Shown here: piece after piece, positions 19,018 through 31,742 of the stretch | How the letters are laid out: every line of letters starts with the position of its first letter | How positions within the stretch are numbered: the stretch's first letter is position 1 | Source of the DNA: Pleodorina starrii | Taxonomy: Eukaryota > Chlorophyta > Chlorophyceae > Chlamydomonadales > Volvocaceae | Length of the DNA stretch: 64,000 nt | Assembly (NCBI GenBank): GCA_030267565.1 | Contig: BRXU01000005.1 | Span: 5,719,501 to 5,783,500 of the forward strand | Direction of reading: 5' to 3' | Program-made: the position numbers and the translations under genes | Notes under the pieces: model-generated | The model's input: only the letters and a program-made list of their open reading frames with translations | Database searches by the model: none | What the model was told of the DNA's origin: nothing

Positions 19018-22000
19018 TCACATCATGTCCACGCTGGGTACGTCCGGCATCTCGTCAAACTCGTCCAGCGACTCGGCCGCCTTCTCGAGCTCCGCCAACC
19101 GCTCCGCCAACTCCTCCTCAGACATGTCGGCAAGATCCATGGCGGTGTTCATAGAGACCTGCCGTACCGTGAAAGTACGGTGCAGTACAGTACGGGACGT
19201 TAGGGTTATAGGGGCATCGATACACGCGGTAGGCATCTCTAAAGTTTTTGCGGCTCAAGGCGTATGGCGTTTGGCCACGTGTGCGGTACGATAAATGACG
19301 GGGCTGGTTACACGCCGAGCACGATTTGTGCCGACGCTTTGGGGTAGGGCCCGCGATGCACCTGTGTGTGTGTGCTGATAGCGGTAGCCACCCCTTATCC
19401 TGCGGGGCCTTCCCGAGATGGAGGATGGGTTTTCGTGCGACCCTCGCCACCCCCTCCCACGTGTTCACAAGACTACACAAGCCTTCCGTGTATACGCAAG
19501 CGCCGTGTAAAGACGCCCTGCTTTTTGCGCGGGGCGACACCGGACCCAGGGGACCCAGGGAACCCGGGGAAAGAGGCGTTATGCGCACTGACCAGATGCG
19601 GGCTATCGTGTGTGTGTGTGTGTGTGTGTCGTTACAGTATCTGACCGGGCCCTGACGCTGGCCAGGGGCTGCTAACCCAGTGTGTGTGTGCAGCATGCGC
19701 TCATCGTGCACCCTTCCCGTCCCGCCGCGCTCCTCCTGTGAGGAGGCGCAGCACGAACGACAAATGTACGGCGGCATTCGCAAACTGCAACAACGTACCT
19801 CGATGGGATCCGGCAGCAGGTACGACTCCTCCAGCGTGATTCCGGACGACCTGATTGCGGACGGTTCGAGATCGGGAGGAAGATGGGGAGTAATAAGAAC
19901 GGAAGATGGGGAGGAGGTATTGAATGGGGGTGGCTAGCCATGTGGGAAGTATAGAGAAGAAATCGCAGCGGAGGAGACGGCGTGAGCGAACGGACCCATG
20001 GGAAGACGCAGCCGGAGCTCCACCTGGAGTGCCGTACAGCGCGGGACGGACCGCGTCCCTTCCTCCGCCATGCGTGGCGAGTCAAGTACAGTGGTTTGGG
20101 CCCTGGGGCTAGGGTTTGGGCCCTGGGGCTAGGGTTTGGGCCCTGAAGGGCGCCAGCAGCTGCACGGTCTCACACGCAGCCACACGGTCTATTGCTGGAC
20201 ATCTGGCAAAAATAAGAGCATATGCATATGAGAGGAGAGGAACGCGCGGCAATGACATGACCCATGGGTCGGTCTGTGGCTGTTCGCAGCGGCTGGCGGC
20301 GACGACGGCAACGGCGGCGGGGTATCTGGGTGCAGCGCGGGGCCTCAGATTAGCATGGCAACGTCCTCAGCACGGGCCCGGCGGAGCGCTCTTGCGCCCG
20401 CCCGACAGCCTAAGCCAAAACACGCTTTGAGAAGTTGTGCTTTTCATCATCGGCCACTACCACCGCCGCCCCCGTTGGCCGCCGCCACCGCCGACCAAAC
20501 TACGGGTTTGGTCCTCCCGTTTCGATCTGTCAGGCTGACAGACCCAGCAGCTTGCAAGGCAGTACCGTGCTTCCAACAGAAGTGGTGACTGGGTAGGCCG
20601 CATTGCAGTGAGACAGTGACTGGCAGGCTAGGGGCCAAGAACACACGCCCGGAACGCAGCGCCGCGCAGCCCCCCCTCCCCCCACATGCCCGCTAGGTAC
20701 CTTATCCGCAGCACGGGCTCCATCAGCGGCGGACTGCCCACCAGTCGCACCTCACTGCGGGACAACACCCGGCTCCTGGGGGGGTGGGAGGTGGGGGTGG
20801 GAGGTAGGGGGGGAGGGGGTGGGTGGAAGGGCAAGGGGTCAACACCATTGAACCGCCGGCCGGCAAGGGCTGCGCAGCCTGCCGCCCGGAGAGAGTCGCC
20901 CGCCCACCCGCCCGCCTCTCCGCTGCCGCCGCCTGCAGCCCCTCGCAGCGGATTCGCCGGCGCCCGGACTCACTTCCCGTCAAACATAAAGACGTTGTCC
21001 AGATCAAAAATGGGGTTGGCCAGGCCCTCAGCCGGAGACGGCTCCAAGCCGATGAAGTAAACCTTCTTGATCTGTGGACCATTTCCACGGGGGGAAGGGG
21101 GGTTTATCGGCACAAGAGGTAATTTGGCAGGGGATGCAAGTGTTGGTCGATTGTTGCTCGGTCGATTGTTCAGTGCTGACTCTAGGCGCCGAAACCAACC
21201 CCGTGCTCCCATGCCACCATTCGCCATGCCGCCGTATGACGGGCCTCAGCCTGTGGGTGGCCGCTCCCCCGTCCCCCACCCTCCACCGTCAACACCGTCC
21301 GCAGTGACTCATTGTTATATAAAGGAGCATATCACTCCCTGACCCACCCCCACCCCGCACCTTGTTGGTCGCCTCTTTCCGCTTAAACATGTCACTGCCA
21401 CCCCGCTCAGTCCAGGGAATGACCTGAAGTAGCGAGGGACGTGGAGGGATGGGTGATGGCGGGGGGCGGGGCGGTGAACAGCAAGGTAGATATCTCACAC
21501 GCAAACGGAGGGCAGCCAGGCTCGCCACTCGCGCAGCTGCTGCTCAGCTCTTGCGCAAACGGGGGTCGGGGGGCGGGTGGAGGGGACACAACGGGTTCCG
21601 CACGAGCTGCTATTTCACGCCCCGACAACCTGCTTCCCCACCCCCGAGCCCCTCACCCTCACCTGCTCCCCCACCCCCGAGGCAGCTGCATCCATAGGGG
21701 TCCCCGGGTCCCCGCCCCCCAACACGCGCTGAAGGGAGCAAGACGGCTGCGCAGGCCCTGCGATAGTAGCGGCCCCGCATACGGTATACCTGTTTTGGCA
21801 TACAAACACACACACACACACGCCGACAACGGCGCACGCACGCAGACACAAACACACGCGCAGACAAACACACACGCACACACACACGCAGACACGCACA
21901 CACAAACACGCACGCAGACACGCACCCACCTGGAACAGCAGCGGCTCCTCCGGCATCTCGCCCTCCAACGTGGGTCGCGAGTACGACAGCCCCGACGGCC

Positions 22001-23792
22001 CCACCGCGCTTCCGCCGCCCCCGCCATCCGGCGCCTTGGCCGCCACGTACGAGTCCGACAGCAGCAGCTTTCCGTCCGTCGTCTCAGAAACCAGGAGCTC
22101 CAAGTCGCCACCGTCGAGTGCAAAGGCCTGTCGTGGAAGTGAGGGGAGGCCGAAGACGCGGTGAGGAAGGGGCTGGGTGAGGGTTCCTAACCAGCAGCAG
22201 TTCAGGGCTGGGGCGGTGTTGGGCGGAGTCCGTGCAAGGGGCGTACAAGCATCGCCTCCGCAGGGTAGCACGAGTGGTCGTCCCTCCAGGGTAGCGGGGG
22301 CATGGGAGGATGGGAAAGTAGGCCCCATAGCCGCCCCCTTGCGTGCTTTCGCAACGCAACGCAACCCGTGTGTGCGTGCGCGCTCAACAGCATATTCCAT
22401 ACGACTTATATAACACAGCGACCCTCCGTTCGCGCTATCCTCCCGAGGATTGTAATTGCTGCAGCCCACTGCAGCAACAACAACAACAATGACAGTGGCA
22501 ACGACAGATTGGGGCCCGCGCTCGCACACCTCCAGCGCAGTTCTCCTTGCGTGACTTCCCAGCCCGCCACCCGCCGCTGCTGGGGGAGCTCTCGCAGACC
22601 CCCGCCCAGGCCACCACCGACATCCCTCCTCCCATTCATTCGTGCAACCCACTGCAGCCGCCGTCAGCCTCCGCCCGCCCCTCCGCCCGCCCCAGCCCGC
22701 CCCGACGCCCCACCCCCTCTGCCGCACCTGGAAGCCCTGTCGGCTCGATTCCAACGGCGACACCTCTGCAGTGAGGTAGCATGTACGATGGGGGTCAAGT
22801 GCAGGGGTTGGGTGAAGCAGTGGAGAGGCAGTGGGAGATGGCGGGTGAGGAGAAGCTTGGTGTTGGGCGCTGGACGAGCAGCGTGTAATCGAGCAAAGCC
22901 TTGGGCCAACAGAGTGGCCCTACCTGGGGCAGGACGCAGGAGTGCTCGCCGGGGGAGCCATCAGGGGTGCGCACCACAATGCTCGCAGCAGCAGCATGCC
23001 CGCGGAGTGCGGACCACGGCGAGAGTATCCAGTGGGCACGTGATCATCACCCCTAGGGTCTTTCAAGCCCCGAACACGCGCCCTGAATGAACCATCCCCC
23101 ATTCCGTAATATACTGTAACGCTCCCGTTGTTTCCTAGCTAATAACATGTCTCCCGCCCCCGTCTCCCGCTGAAGCAGACACTTGTCGGTGACGCTGTTC
23201 CAGATAACTGCCCTGAAACAATGCCCGCCTTGAGCCGTCATGCCTCTCTGCACGGTGTTCGCAACCGCTACCCACCCGGGACCACCAGCGCAGTGGCACC
23301 CGCCGCCTCTCGGGCCGCCTTCTCCCTTTGGGCCGCTAGCTCCTTCTCCTTCGTCTCCACTGCGTCCATGAGCATGGTGTACTCCGCAAGCGTGAGGACA
23401 GTGCTCTTGGGCTTTTTGCTGGATGGCGCTGGAGCGCTGCCCGCTGCGTAGCTGGTGCTCGGCGCGGACTCCGAGGCATCTGGGCCTTGAGCTGCCGTGC
23501 GCTCCGCAGATGCGGCTGCGGTCAAGTCCGATGGCCCCGGCTCAGCTTCGTCCTCGGTCGGGATGTTCGCGAGGGCGGCATCCCAGCCGGACGCAGCCTC
23601 TTCATCGCCCGAATCCGAGGTTTCCTCTTTCTTGGAACGCTTGCTGCTCCGCTTGGCCTGTGCAACTACGGATGTGCGTCGTTGAAGTGCAATTGCTGGC
23701 GGCGCTGCGTGTCGGGGCGGCGTCGGGACCACCTGCGGCCGCAGTGATCTATTTGTGCCGAGTGGGCAACCTAGTGTCCTCCCGAGCTGCAT
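19018..23792 (-). CDS. Predicted plastid-targeted protein of unknown function, 420 residues
   Basis: I do not recognise the family. Exons in order: 23276-23792, 23183-23207, 22924-22981, 22728-22763, 21930-22127, 21361-21423, 20974-21071, 20701-20775, 19799-19850, 19018-19158. They total 1263 bases, exactly 421 codons with TGA. The ATG at 23792 has an in-frame TAG two codons upstream. The first 45 or so residues are rich in Arg, Ser, Thr and Pro with few acids and end near [11 protein letters not shown], a typical algal transit peptide. Next comes a Ser/Asp/Glu segment and a helix around [20 protein letters not shown]. The globular core contains [47 protein letters not shown] and [12 protein letters not shown]. 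The C-terminus is an acidic coiled coil around [20 protein letters not shown]. Exon 2 is only 25 bases. Exon 4 uses a GAG acceptor, its least certain edge. Confidence 0.8.
19953..20001 (+). repeat. Dispersed repeat family 1, copy
   Basis: AGAAATCGCAGCGGAGGAGA followed by CGGCGTGAGCGAACGGACCC. One of the longest copies. It lies in an intron of the plastid-protein gene, antisense to it. Confidence 0.7.
20093..20144. repeat. 20-bp tandem repeat, 2.5 copies
   Basis: GTTTGGGCCCTGGGGCTAGG repeated twice and a half without change. It lies in an intron of the plastid-protein gene. Confidence 0.9.
21297..21345 (-). repeat. Dispersed repeat family 3, copy (inverted)
   Basis: Reverse complement of the 2542 copy, including TATATAAAGGAGCATATCAC and the flanking GTCCGCAGTGACTCATTG. 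It lies just downstream of the VIPWTERGG exon in its intron. Confidence 0.75.
21800..21930. repeat. CA-rich microsatellite
   Basis: ACACACACGCAGACAC-type repeat filling the donor side of an intron of the plastid-protein gene. It gives a false TG-rich ORF on the minus strand. Confidence 0.85.
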
Positions 23793-24217
23793 GTTCTACT
23801 GCTGGGATGCCTATGACTTCAGAAGGGAGCAGGTCAAAATATGATACCCTCACAACATAAGCGCCATTTCAGTTCAATTGGAGTCAGAAACGACTGCAGA
23901 ATAGATGCTTGAGCGCGCGCCAGGATAACCTCCTGTAGCCGTGTTCAAGAAGCAGTTGGACCACCAAAGAGCAGCAACCGTCAACCACCAGGTGGTCCTG
24001 ACGGGCAAAATCCAACCTCGAAGCTGCGATGCCCTGCGGCGGGGCAATTATTATCACCTACAAGTTGTGCTAGCTTGCTTGGTATACACGAGAGCGTGTC
24101 CACGTTTGCGCTCTATGTTGAAAAGCAAAGAATTTTGTTAACTGAAAGTTCGCCGTGGCCTCACAAGCGCACAGGGTTCGGGCAAAAGACCCTTGGGGTT
24201 GGCGAAAAGGGTTACGA
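23793..24217. promoter_or_regulatory. Shared divergent promoter region
   Basis: About 425 bases between the ATG of the plastid-protein gene (minus) and the ATG of the RlmI-like gene (plus). Both 5' UTRs and both core promoters must fit here unless 5' UTR introns exist. I saw no clear TATA box or known motif. Divergence suggests co-expression of two organelle-related genes; this is inference. Confidence 0.5.
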
Positions 24218-27200
24218 ATGTCCCTTTCCCGCGGAGCGGTAGTTCGCCCCGCCGCCGCCCCGACGAGTGGCGATGCAATTCTCAGGCGCTGCCCAGTTGT
24301 GCTGCATGCAACACGCCCAAAGGCTCCCTCTGGCTCCAATCGCACCCAACGCAGCGGCCGCGACGACGCCGGATCATCGTCAGCCCGCAGCAGGAACAAA
24401 GCCGGGAGCCCCGCGGCGCCCCAACCGCAGGACCCAAAGCCGGCCAAGGCCTCCAGGGGCCCCAAGAAAGCAGCTGCCCCGCCGGCCGATGACGCTGGCG
24501 AAAACGGCTCCGGGCTGGAGGGCTTGGACGAGCTGCTAGCCGACGAGGCTGCCGTACAGCAGCTGCGCTCGTCCCTGCTGGCGTCCCTCGCAGCACAGCA
24601 CGAGGAGGCGATGCGCGCGCAGCAGCAGGAAACCGCAGCGGCGACCACCACAGCCGCAAAGTCCGGTGGTACCGCCAGCGCTAACGACCGCTCGACCAGC
24701 AGCGCTACCGCCGCCAGCACCCGCGCCAGCAGCGTCGCCTCCGCCGCTGCCGCTGCCGCCGCCGACGGCGGCGGCAGCAGCAGTGGCGCCCCGCTGGTGG
24801 TCCTGAAGAAGGATAAGGCCCGGCTGTTTGTGAGTGGGAACCCCATGGTGTACGGCGGTGCCGTGGACTGCGTCATCGGCCGGCCGCCGCCGGGCATTGG
24901 CGAGCCGGTGCTTGTATCCGACGCGTCGCGGCGGCCGCTGGGCTGGGGCGTCTTCAACCCGCACTCCATGTTCCGAGTCAGGTGCGTGTCTGTGTGTGTG
25001 TTTGTGTTTGTGTGCCTTGACCCGTGGGTCGCAGGCCGTGGGTTTTTTTGGGCTGTGAGGAAGAGGAGCTGCAGCGCAGGAACGGAGGCGACGGTGGTCG
25101 TGGGGTCGCGGTAGCGCAAGGGCGAGTCCCCGGCGAGTCCCCGGTCGCACGATCGAGATCACGATCACACGCGCCGTCCCTCTGTGCGCAAGGCCTCTGT
25201 GCGCAAGGCTCACAAAATCCGCAACCAGCGAACCGCAACCCCCCCCCCCCCGGCAGCCGGCACGCCCCGCAAAAAACGTCATCACAGTCAGCGCTGTGCG
25301 GTCCGCACTTATTGGCCATCACGTGGCTTTTGAAGATACCGGTACCCCTTGCGACCCGTTAGTCATGGTGCCGTGCACGACAACGTCCCCCCCCCCGATT
25401 GCGATTGCCGCGGCGCGGCACCGGACGCCGCCACCGCCGCCACCGCAGGCTGCTGCAGCTGCAGTCCGAGGTGGAGGCCGGCCCGCGGGTCGCTCTGGAC
25501 GTCCCGGCGCTGTTACGGCTGCGTGTACGACAGGCGGTGGAGCTGCGGCGGGCGCTGGGGCTGCCGAGCGCGGAGACGAACGTGTACCGGTGAGAGCCGT
25601 CCGCGGGTGGGAATTGGGGGAATTGGGGAGTTGTGGAATTGGGAAGGGGGCGAGGGCTCTCGGCTGGGCGGCAGCGCAGCGTCGTCTGGCGTCTTGGCCG
25701 GCGCGCGGGAAGGGCCGGTGGCCAGTGTGTGTTCTGTGTCGTCACTCGTGGGTTCCGGCGCGGCTTCAGGGGCTGCCTGGGCGTCGGTGTCCCTGGTATG
25801 GGTTGTATGGACTCATGATGTAGATGAGTCAGGCCTAGCTGGGTGTGGCCAGCTGGGTCGGAGGGCCGCAGCTCACGGCACGCAAGGCGCGACCATGAAC
25901 GGCAGGTCGTACAATTGCCCTGGGACCCGACTTGGGAGCCCTGCAGCGGACTCTGGCGGCTGTGCAGCGAACCACTGCCAGGGGAGCCAAGGCGATGTAT
26001 GCGTTGACAAGCGCACCATCCGCTGTCCCCCCAAAAGAGGCGCCCCCTCTGCGCCCGCTTGGCTCCTGACGCGTGCACCTTGCGCCCTCCCTGCCTTCCC
26101 TCCTTCCCTTCCTCCCTCCCTCCTTCCCTTGCCCCCCCCTTTCAGTCTGATCAACAGCGAGGGCGACCGGCTGTCGGGTCTGGTGGCTGACGTGCTGGGG
26201 GACACGGTGGTGGTGCAGGCGGTGGCGGGATGGGTGCAGCGGTGAGCGGGATACGGGGGGGGGGAATGGGGGTGGGGGTTATCCACGTATACGGTAGGCT
26301 GGAGCCCCGGGGGGGAAGGGGCAGCGGGGCGGAGATCTGGATGGCATCGGTTGGGGCGGAGGCAGAGTGGGGGATGCAAGGTGGTGGCGGGGCGGGTGCG
26401 GCGGTGAGTACCGTAAAAGGGACAAGCGGGCAGCTGGTGGGGCGGGGGGTTGGGTGGTTTCGGGGCTGAGGCGGTGTGGGGTCAAGGTGTACTTGCGTGC
26501 CGAGGTCGGGACTTGCGTTCCTGGGTTGATGGGCTGATGGCAGCTTTTGGGGAACGGGGTCGCGGGGCGAGGATGTGGGTTTTCCTCAACCAGGCCGGGG
26601 GAGGAGAGGGCAGGGGCCGCTCTTGTGTCTTGTCTATGCAACAAGCAGCAACGGGAGGTCACCCTCTTTCCCCCCTCCCGTTCTCTAACCCCCGAGCATA
26701 TCACTCCCTGACCCTCCCTCCCGTTCTCTTCCCCCCTGTTCTCTACCCCCGGGCCGCAGCTTCCGGCCCGATGTGGAGTCCGCCATCCGGGCCGCCACCG
26801 GCCTCAGCCGCATCGTTTGGCGACCCATGTGGAAAATCCTGTCGGAGGAGGGGCTGCAGCCGCCGCCGGGGCAGGAGGGCGGCACTGCTGAGGGCACCGA
26901 GGCTGCGGGGACGGCCGCGAGCCCGCGGGACGAGGAGGCTGACACGGGGGCGGCTTCGGCGAGTGAAGGGGAGGCGGCGGGAGCGGCGGCGGCGGCGGCG
27001 GCGAAGGGTGATGAGGACGATGGTGATGAGGAGGAGACGGTGGAGGTTAGGGAGGCGGGGCTGCGGCTGCTGGCGAGCCCAAAGGTAAGAGAGATGGCCG
27101 GGGCGTGGTGTTAGGCAGGGCAGCGGGACAGCTTCCCTGAATTCCCTTCACGTCTGGGGTGAGGTTGAGGGTTCGATCCCGGAGTGAAGCATTTCGTCGC

Positions 27201-29594
27201 GCTTGCCTGTCGCCGCAGTTCGCTTCCTCCCGCTCCATCCCCTCAGCTCCATCGCTACCGCCGTCACCGCCTGTTCCGTCTTTGTGTTGCGTTGCCCTTG
27301 AGCGCCGCAGGGCCAGAAGACGGGTTTCTACGCGGACCAGCGCGACAGTCGGACCTTCCTAGCGGGGCTGGTGCGGGCGGCGGCGGGTGCCGGCTCGCCA
27401 CTCGCGCTACTGGACCTCTGCTGCTACAGCGGCGGCTTCGCCCTGGCGGCAGCGGCAGCCGGAGCGGCGCGCGTGGTCGGTGAGTTGGACGTGCGCGGCG
27501 TGCCTGCCTGACCCGCGTTTGGATCCTGGATCCTGAATCTTTGGATCTGGATCCTGGATCCTGGGCGGCGCGGAGGAGGGCAGGGAGGCCCGGTTCGTTC
27601 TTTCCGTGGGCAGGCTGGGCGCGCGATGTATTGGATGGGCATGGATTTTCAGGAAGCGGCGCTTTTTGTGACCTGCGCGGTATATCGCATCCACCGTACT
27701 CGTCTCCGCGTCGCTGGCCCCTCCTCCCCGCCCAGGCGTCGACTCCTCGGAGCCGGCCGTTAAGCTCGCAACCGCCAACGCACAGCTCAACGGCCTGTCC
27801 TCAACCGCCAGCTTCCTGCGAGCTGACGTCAGCGACTACATGAAGGCGGCGGTGGCGCGCGGGGAACAGTACGACATTGTCGTACTGGATCCGCCCAAGC
27901 TGGCGCCCGACCGGAACACGCTCTCGCGGGCGCGCGTCAAGTGAGTGCTGGCTTCTACCGGTAGGCACACGCAAGACGTAACGGGCGGAGCCCGGGCTAA
28001 ACCGTAAACCGTAAGCCGCTGTGTCGGCCCCACCGGACCTGTGTGGCAATGAACTCGTCGTTCCTCCCTGGGCACTGCCTGGTGCGTTGGTTCACCGCTG
28101 CCGTTGGGCCTTTTGGGCCGTGGGGCCGTTGGGTCTTTGGGCCGTTGGGACTTTGGGCCGTTGGGTCATTGGGCCGTTGGGCCGTTGGGTCGTTGGGCCG
28201 TCTTGCTGGCGTGGTATCTGCGGATCTTGGGTACCGTACCATATCCTCCGTCTTGCCCTCCCTCCCCAGCGCTCTCCAGTCTCCACCACCGCCGGCCCTT
28301 TCCTCCTCCGCCCCTTCACCCCTTCCCCACTCTTCAACCCCCCCCCCTCAGGTACCTCCGCCTCAACTCCCTGGCGATGAAGCTGGTTCGACCCGGCGGA
28401 CTGCTGATGACCTGCTCCTGCAGCGGGGCGATGACGCAGGTGGGAGGGGGGGTGGGGGTTAGGGCGAGGCGCAGGCGGGCGAGGTGCAGGTGCAGGGCAG
28501 GGCAGCGCAGGGCGGTGCGCGAGGGTGCAGCAGTGGTGGGAAGATTCCAAGGGGGCCAAGGGGCGAACCCCCTTGGCAAAAAGCGCTGCGTGTCAAGGCA
28601 ACAAAAGGGGACGGCGCGCAGGGGCGGCCCCGCTGCCTTTTCACAGAGGCATCGAGCCTCCGAATGTGATTGCTGTGGCTCCGCTGCAGCCCCGCACGCA
28701 CGTGATGATGGTCCCTGCACGCAACCCTCATCTGGCGTGTTGCCTGGTGGTCCCTGCACGCAATCCTCATCGTGCGTGTTGTGTTGTCGCTCCATCATTC
28801 TCGGCCCCGGCCACCTCTTGACCCACCTCCCCTCCCCCAGAGCGGGGAGTTCCTGGATATGGTGATGGAGGCGGCGCAGCAGGTGCGGGCGGAGGGCGGC
28901 TTGGGCTTGGGCTTGGGTTTGGGCAGGCCGGCTGCAGGAAGGGAAGCAGGGAACGGAGTCCCGCTTCAGCCAGCGGGCAGAATCAAAAGCATCGAGGCAG
29001 GGAGCTTGGGTTTGTGTGCAAGGGGTCAGGTGTCGTGCTAGGGGAGGTAAAGGCCTCACCTGATTCGCGCCGAGGCAAAGAATCGCGAGGAGGAAAGGGG
29101 ATATGTGTGTGTGGTTGTTGCAGCAAGGGAGGATAAGGTGTTGCAGCAAGGGGGAACTGCAGCACGGCCGCCGGTCGGTCCTAGGCACGATCCCTTTTCC
29201 GCGCAGCGTTTCGGGCGCCTGCCGCGCCCGTGGCTCGCAAGCAGGCTGGCGGCCAAAACATCCAACGGACCAACGGCAAAAACAGCGCATGCTCTCTTTG
29301 GGCACGTGTGGTGCGGGCCAAGGGGGGGGCCGGGCGCCTTATTTACCGACGCAAACGGTTTGGCCGCGGGTCTCCTCTTGCCTTTACCCTTCAAGTCGTG
29401 CCCTTCAAGTCGAATGTAAAAGCCATGACCTGTTCATCTCACCCGTCTCCCCCCCCCCAATCGCGCGATTGTGGGTGCAGGTGGGCCGCCAGCCGTCCCT
29501 GCTCCGACGAGCGGGTGCGGCCACTGACCACGTCCTCAATCCCGCGTACCCCGAGGGGGAGTACCTCACAAACGTCACGCTGCGGCTGCTGTGA
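24218..29594 (+). CDS. RlmI-like PUA-domain rRNA cytosine-C5 methyltransferase, probably organellar
   Basis: SAM-dependent methyltransferase of the bacterial RlmI (YccW) type; E. coli RlmI makes m5C1962 in 23S rRNA. Exons: 24218-24981, 25449-25589, 26146-26241, 26760-27084, 27311-27479, 27736-27940, 28352-28439, 28841-28882, 29481-29594. They total exactly 648 codons including TGA. The start is the ATG at 24218: the GTG at 24155 is not a likely eukaryotic start. The first 40 or so residues are Arg/Ala/Ser-rich, compatible with a plastid or mitochondrial transit peptide. Order of features: Gln/Ala-rich linker, PUA domain ([19 protein letters not shown] ... [14 protein letters not shown]), then [41 protein letters not shown] (SAM site), [20 protein letters not shown] (catalytic Cys region), and a C-terminal [13 protein letters not shown]. 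An acidic Ala/Gly/Glu insert lies in exon 4. Confidence 0.92.
25071..25094 (+). repeat. Dispersed repeat family 1, copy
   Basis: GCAGCGCAGGAACGGAGGCG in intron 1 of the RlmI-like gene. The inverted copy at 63028-63062 in the kinase gene matches it with about one change over 23 bases. Confidence 0.75.
26279..26305 (+). repeat. Dispersed repeat family 2, copy
   Basis: TTATCCACGTATACGGTAGG followed by CTGGAGCCCCGG, a diverged copy in an RlmI-like gene intron. It shares the GGAGCCC tail with the copies at 50510 and 54846. Confidence 0.7.
28101..28200 (+). repeat. Minisatellite GGGCCGTTGGGTCTTT
   Basis: About nine imperfect copies of GGGCCGTTGGG with a variable 0-6 base spacer, in intron 6 of the RlmI-like gene. 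Confidence 0.9.
28709..28787 (+). repeat. 39-bp direct duplication
   Basis: Two tandem copies beginning GGTCCCTGCACGCAA, differing at a few positions, in intron 7 of the RlmI-like gene. Confidence 0.8.
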
Positions 29595-31742
29595 ACGGAA
29601 GAAGACGTTGCGGGGGGGGGGCCGCGGGTGACGGATTTCGGAGCGGTCGGGGATGGTGTCTTAGTGTGTGTTTGAACGGCGGCTGCAGAGCGATTAGAGA
29701 GCAGGCGGGCAGGCCAGGAGAATGGGGCCATCGGGAAGGGCAGCGATAGATCGTGGGAAGCGGTGGCTTCAGGGGGAGCTCGCGGGGTTGCACGAAGGGA
29801 TGGTTGGGAAGCCTGGGACGGTTTGTTTCTTGGGGCGGTGGAGGAGGGGGGTGGAGTGATTTGGGTTGTGTGGAGGGCACTGGCGGCTTCTCTTGTGCAG
29901 ACAAGCTTGCGGTGGGTTTGGGGTACTTGATGCAGGAAGGTGGATGTGTCTGTCGCGGTTTATCATGCATCCAGATCGCTCACCGGGCGGCGGAGGGAGG
30001 CGATGTGCGCTGGTGCCGACACCGGCGGGGCAGGTGCTCTGAACCCGCCCTGTGAACCCAACCCCACGAAATGACGATTATTTGACGCGGTGAGGCAGAG
30101 ACAAATACGGTAGTACGTCTACCAACAAGGTGGTTTGCGATTCGCGGGATGACCGTAACGTGTGGGGTCGACCGAGTTGGACTTGCCCGGTCCGCAGACA
30201 ATGGCATCCGGGCACACATGTAGGGTTAGCATGAGGTACAAAAAGGCGCTTTGCAGTCGTTGCCCCGGCTCGATGGCGCAACCTCCAAATGGGCAAACAT
30301 GAACAGGAAGACACCGTGCATGAGAGAAGGTTCGCTAGCAGAACGTGTAATTCAGCGACAGATCAAACTACCGTAAGCACAGGAATCAGTCTACAAGGAT
30401 TCACCCGTAAGTTTGCAGTATTGCGTAGCGTATAACGGGTATAAGTTCCCAAGGGCCGCACCAGTAACCAACTAACGAACTGACGGACAGACTGACCGGG
30501 GTGTCCGTGGGGGCCTCCGCCCCCCGAAGGCCCTCAGCGCCGGGGGCAGTGCCCAAAGATTAACCGTTCATGGCCGCCCCACGCTTTTACGGACGCCTTC
30601 AATCTTATGCGGAAGTCCTAACTCGGGCCTCTCGTAAATGTAATGTATTGCAATGATATTATCAGTGGCACCGAGGCCGCCAGGCGGTCGTACAGCGCTG
30701 CCCCACGTGTCAAACCGCTCGAGCACGAGTCCGGGAGGGACAGGCGGGCCGCGTTACAGATCGGCCGTAGTCACTTCATGTGCCACCTGATGCACCCAAC
30801 GCTGGTGACCCATCTGCTCAATCGTTGCGAAAGCGGCCCGCACTTAGCCACCTGCACAGGTCTTTCGTCACGGCACGTGCCAACGGCCTCTCCTGCAGTT
30901 GACATGCATTCGCACAACAAGCGTTCGTACTTTGTGCATCATCGGGTCTATCGTGCGACGGGTTCCGCATGCAGCTGTGTTTGCGGTGGGGCACCCGACA
31001 CAACGCGTGTCGTCGCACAACTATGATCCTGAATCGCGCGATGCTGTCGCAACGCGGCGGAGAATAGCGACCTGCAGCACCATCGTGAGATCTTTCGCCC
31101 ACACCAAGCGCACCGGTGAGCACACATGTGCCAAGGCTGCCAGGGCAACAGTACAGTAGTCAAAACATCACCGCCACACCTATGCCACAATTAGTACAGA
31201 CGTCTCCCTAATACCGCATCACAGCACTGATAATGCCCCCACACTCCGTGTGGTGGCAAGAGCGACCATCGAGCCAAGCCAACAGTCTCGCACACACGAA
31301 AGCCGCGCATGGTAACATGTGTCGAAGGCATCAACGGTCATACACAGCACCCGATTTCCCCACAGAGACCCCGCGGGGTCAACACCAACTGCGAAAAACC
31401 GGACTCACCACAACTCTACCGTACAGCACCATTGTCTGTGCCGACAGCTCAGCGTCGAGCTCAGTGCGAGCAGTGCAGTCAATCTGGACGCAAGCAAAGG
31501 ACCAAACAAGGCACTGATGACTCGGCGCGACAGTCGGCAACGCCTCAACGCACGCGGTAAGTCTCCAGGCATTTTAACGGACGGAACCTGGACGGAACAT
31601 CTATTTTAATGGTAGGTACTGATGGTTCATAGTTTTAAGGTTAAACGCAAGCCTACACTCAGCTACCCGCCGCATGGAGCTCTCTGATGTGGCATCTCCG
31701 CACGCAAGCTCACGACTCCGGACTCGTTGCTGTCTCCGTACG
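29595..31742. other. Intergenic, no convincing gene
   Basis: Holds the 3' UTR of the RlmI-like gene (a TGTAA occurs at 30346-30350) and the 3' flank of the first BTB gene. A stretch around 30562-30600 reading AACCGTTCATGGCC ... CTTTTACGGACG recurs at about 55062-55096, so part of this is dispersed repeat. ORFs here are short and motif-free. Confidence 0.6.

Noticed and set aside
21610..21921. Cys/Val-rich minus-strand ORF
   Set aside because: It translates a CA/TG microsatellite in an intron.
24155..24217. GTG at 24155 as the RlmI-like start
   Set aside because: Not a normal nuclear start codon; the in-frame ATG at 24218 opens a good transit-type sequence.
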